Shown here in pieces: positions 62,894 through 64,000 of a stretch of DNA of 64,000 bases; within the stretch, counting starts at the first letter, position 1; each line of letters begins with the position of its first letter. Position numbers and translations under genes: made by a program. The DNA is from Hyphomonas sp. BRH_c22 (GTDB lineage: Bacteria > Pseudomonadota > Alphaproteobacteria > Caulobacterales > Hyphomonadaceae): contig NZ_LADU01000115.1 of NCBI RefSeq assembly GCF_000961795.1, positions 47,682-111,681 of the forward strand. The letters are read 5' to 3'. Under the pieces are notes generated by a model that did not search any database, was not told the origin of the DNA, and saw only the letters and a list, made by a program, of their open reading frames with translations.

Positions 62894-64000
62894 TCAGGCA
62901 GGCCCCGTGAGCACACGTACACGGACTCGGCTGGCGCGGCCTGCTGAATCGACTGCAGTAACGGTGTAAAAGCCCTCGCGCGTCGGTGACCAGACCGGCG
63001 CACCCGCATCGTCAACCTCGCAGGGCGCGCCATCGACATACCAGGACAATTTGCCGTCGCCCCGGCCGGCGAGGACGAACCCGCGCGCCGGGGCACCATC
63101 GACACTGCCGGCCCACAATTCGGCATCGCGGGGCGGGAACAGGATTTGCGGCGGCGCAGCGGCGGCAAAGTCGCGCATGGCGCCCCTGGACCTGACGTGC
63201 TTTTCGGATGTCAGGCGGCCGCGCGCCTCACCCGTGTCGCGCAGATGGTGGGCCGCCCGGTCTGCAATTTCGAACAGGACCGGCAGGGCCGCATCGCCGC
63301 CGGTCACACCCGGCCGCGGCGCGCCATCGGCCCGGCCAACCCAGACGACAATCGCCAGGTCACCCGCCACCCCGGCCGCCCACGCATCGCGATAGCCATA
63401 GGACGTGCCGGTCTTGAAGGCGATCTGAGGGGCGTTTTCCGTCAGGCGGCCCGGCACGCGACCTTCCGGTGTCGGGCCATTTTGCAGGATGCGGATAATT
63501 TCCTCGGCGCTCGACTCTCCGATCAGGCGCCGTCCGGGACGCGCGAGGGAGGCGGCCTCTTCCTCTTCCCGCCAGACAAGCGGCTTGGCGATGCCTCCGT
63601 CTCCCAGCGCCGCATACAGCACCGCCAGTTCGCGCGCTGTCAGGCCCGCGCCGCCAAGCGCAATCGCGAGACCGGCTTCATGGCTGGCAGAACCGGCAAT
63701 GCGGGGGCTCGCCCCGGCCAGCGCCAGCTGCGCCGCGAAGCGCTCCGGCCCGACCTTGTCGAGTATCATCACGGCAGGCACATTCAGCGAGTGCTGCAGG
63801 GCATCGGACACCCGCACATCCCCCCGGAACATGCGGTCGAAATTTTCCGGCTGGTAGGCGGCAAAGCGTTTCGGCAGGTCGGAGATCAGCGTGTCGGATG
63901 CCGCCGTGCCGTCGTCAAACGCCATCGCATAGATAAAGGGCTTCAGCGTCGAGCCCGGCGAGCGGGCCTGCGCCGTCAGGTCCAGCCATCCGCCCGGCCG
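62894..64000 (-). CDS. pbpC: penicillin-binding protein 1C (N terminus beyond window edge)
   Basis: The C-terminal 368 codons of a bifunctional PBP1C. The gene continues to the right of the window, so its glycosyltransferase part is not seen. At the edge the transpeptidase SxxK motif is visible (SPGSTLKPFIYA), then SLN (SDALQHSLNVP) and KTG (FKTGTSYGYRDAW). After the transpeptidase comes the PBP1C C-terminal beta domain (PPQILFPPRDAELW ... VRVRVLTGPA). Alpha2-macroglobulin/YfhM genes, which often pair with pbpC, would lie outside the window. Confidence 0.95.
   Translation of the reverse strand, partial: RPGGWLDLTAQARSPGSTLKPFIYAMAFDDGTAASDTLISDLPKRFAAYQPENFDRMFRGDVRVSDALQHSLNVPAVMILDKVGPERFAAQLALAGASPRIAGSASHEAGLAIALGGAGLTARELAVLYAALGDGGIAKPLVWREEEEAASLARPGRRLIGESSAEEIIRILQNGPTPEGRVPGRLTENAPQIAFKTGTSYGYRDAWAAGVAGDLAIVVWVGRADGAPRPGVTGGDAALPVLFEIADRAAHHLRDTGEARGRLTSEKHVRSRGAMRDFAAAAPPQILFPPRDAELWAGSVDGAPARGFVLAGRGDGKLSWYVDGAPCEVDDAGAPVWSPTREGFYTVTAVDSAGRASRVRVRVLTGPA

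Overview
The window reads as a GC-rich alphaproteobacterial chromosome, most likely Caulobacterales/Hyphomonadaceae. This rests on gene content: a Lhr-like helicase, MBL exonuclease, ATP-dependent ligase and PdeM repair set, an Oar-like TonB receptor with an N-terminal carboxypeptidase-regulatory domain, DUF6498 and DUF3147 proteins, an apparent phasin operator, and short palindromic repeats of a kind common in this order. The assignment is inference; no rRNA or tRNA is present to confirm it. I see no IS element, prophage, CRISPR array, plasmid gene or tRNA, so this is mainly core chromosome with small repeat-driven changes.

Layout. 1-8.2 kb: a minus-strand run with an SDR fragment, a Ca2+/Na+ antiporter, a 28-residue membrane peptide, an L,D-transpeptidase, PgsA, a PiT phosphate transporter, a Nudix enzyme and UvrC, plus one plus-strand Nudix gene. 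8.4-12.6 kb: aspartate aminotransferase, Dps, MntP, a LysR regulator and TsaA. 12.6-16.4 kb: a PLP decarboxylase, then a LexA-like S24 regulator, Nudix and DUF3147 operon behind a near-consensus promoter. 15.7-29.2 kb: four members of the ligase-associated DNA repair set (PdeM, helicase, exonuclease, ligase), separated by a sterol desaturase/acyltransferase pair, a serine hydrolase, an Hsp70-like ATPase, a trypsin-like lipoprotein and a GST. 29-34 kb: an HU protein with a histone-H1-like tail, two MscS channels flanking an AS3MT-type arsenite methyltransferase. 34-45 kb: envelope lipoproteins (YbaY-META, MliC, M23, DUF2147), an SDR, a TetR-hydrolase-quinone reductase operon, an FMO and two hotdog thioesterases. 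45-50 kb: repeats, a DUF3298 lipoprotein and PutA. 50-57 kb: a glycosyltransferase, PstS, a putrescine set (type III decarboxylase, AguB, AguA), MurI and a phasin-like small protein. 57-64 kb: an Oar-like TonB receptor, a GT39 transferase, MsrA and the 3' part of pbpC.

The least expected signals are non-coding. Two intergenic regions, 2859-2993 (+) and 10873-10983 (-), look like small RNA genes. Each has a plausible promoter, hairpins with C-rich (anti-Shine-Dalgarno-like) single-stranded loops, and an intrinsic terminator. A palindromic repeat pair is inserted in frame into the helicase gene at 21112-21224, and the same repeat type occurs between genes at 45282-45336. A palindromic operator overlaps the -35 box of a small phasin-like gene at 54.6 kb.
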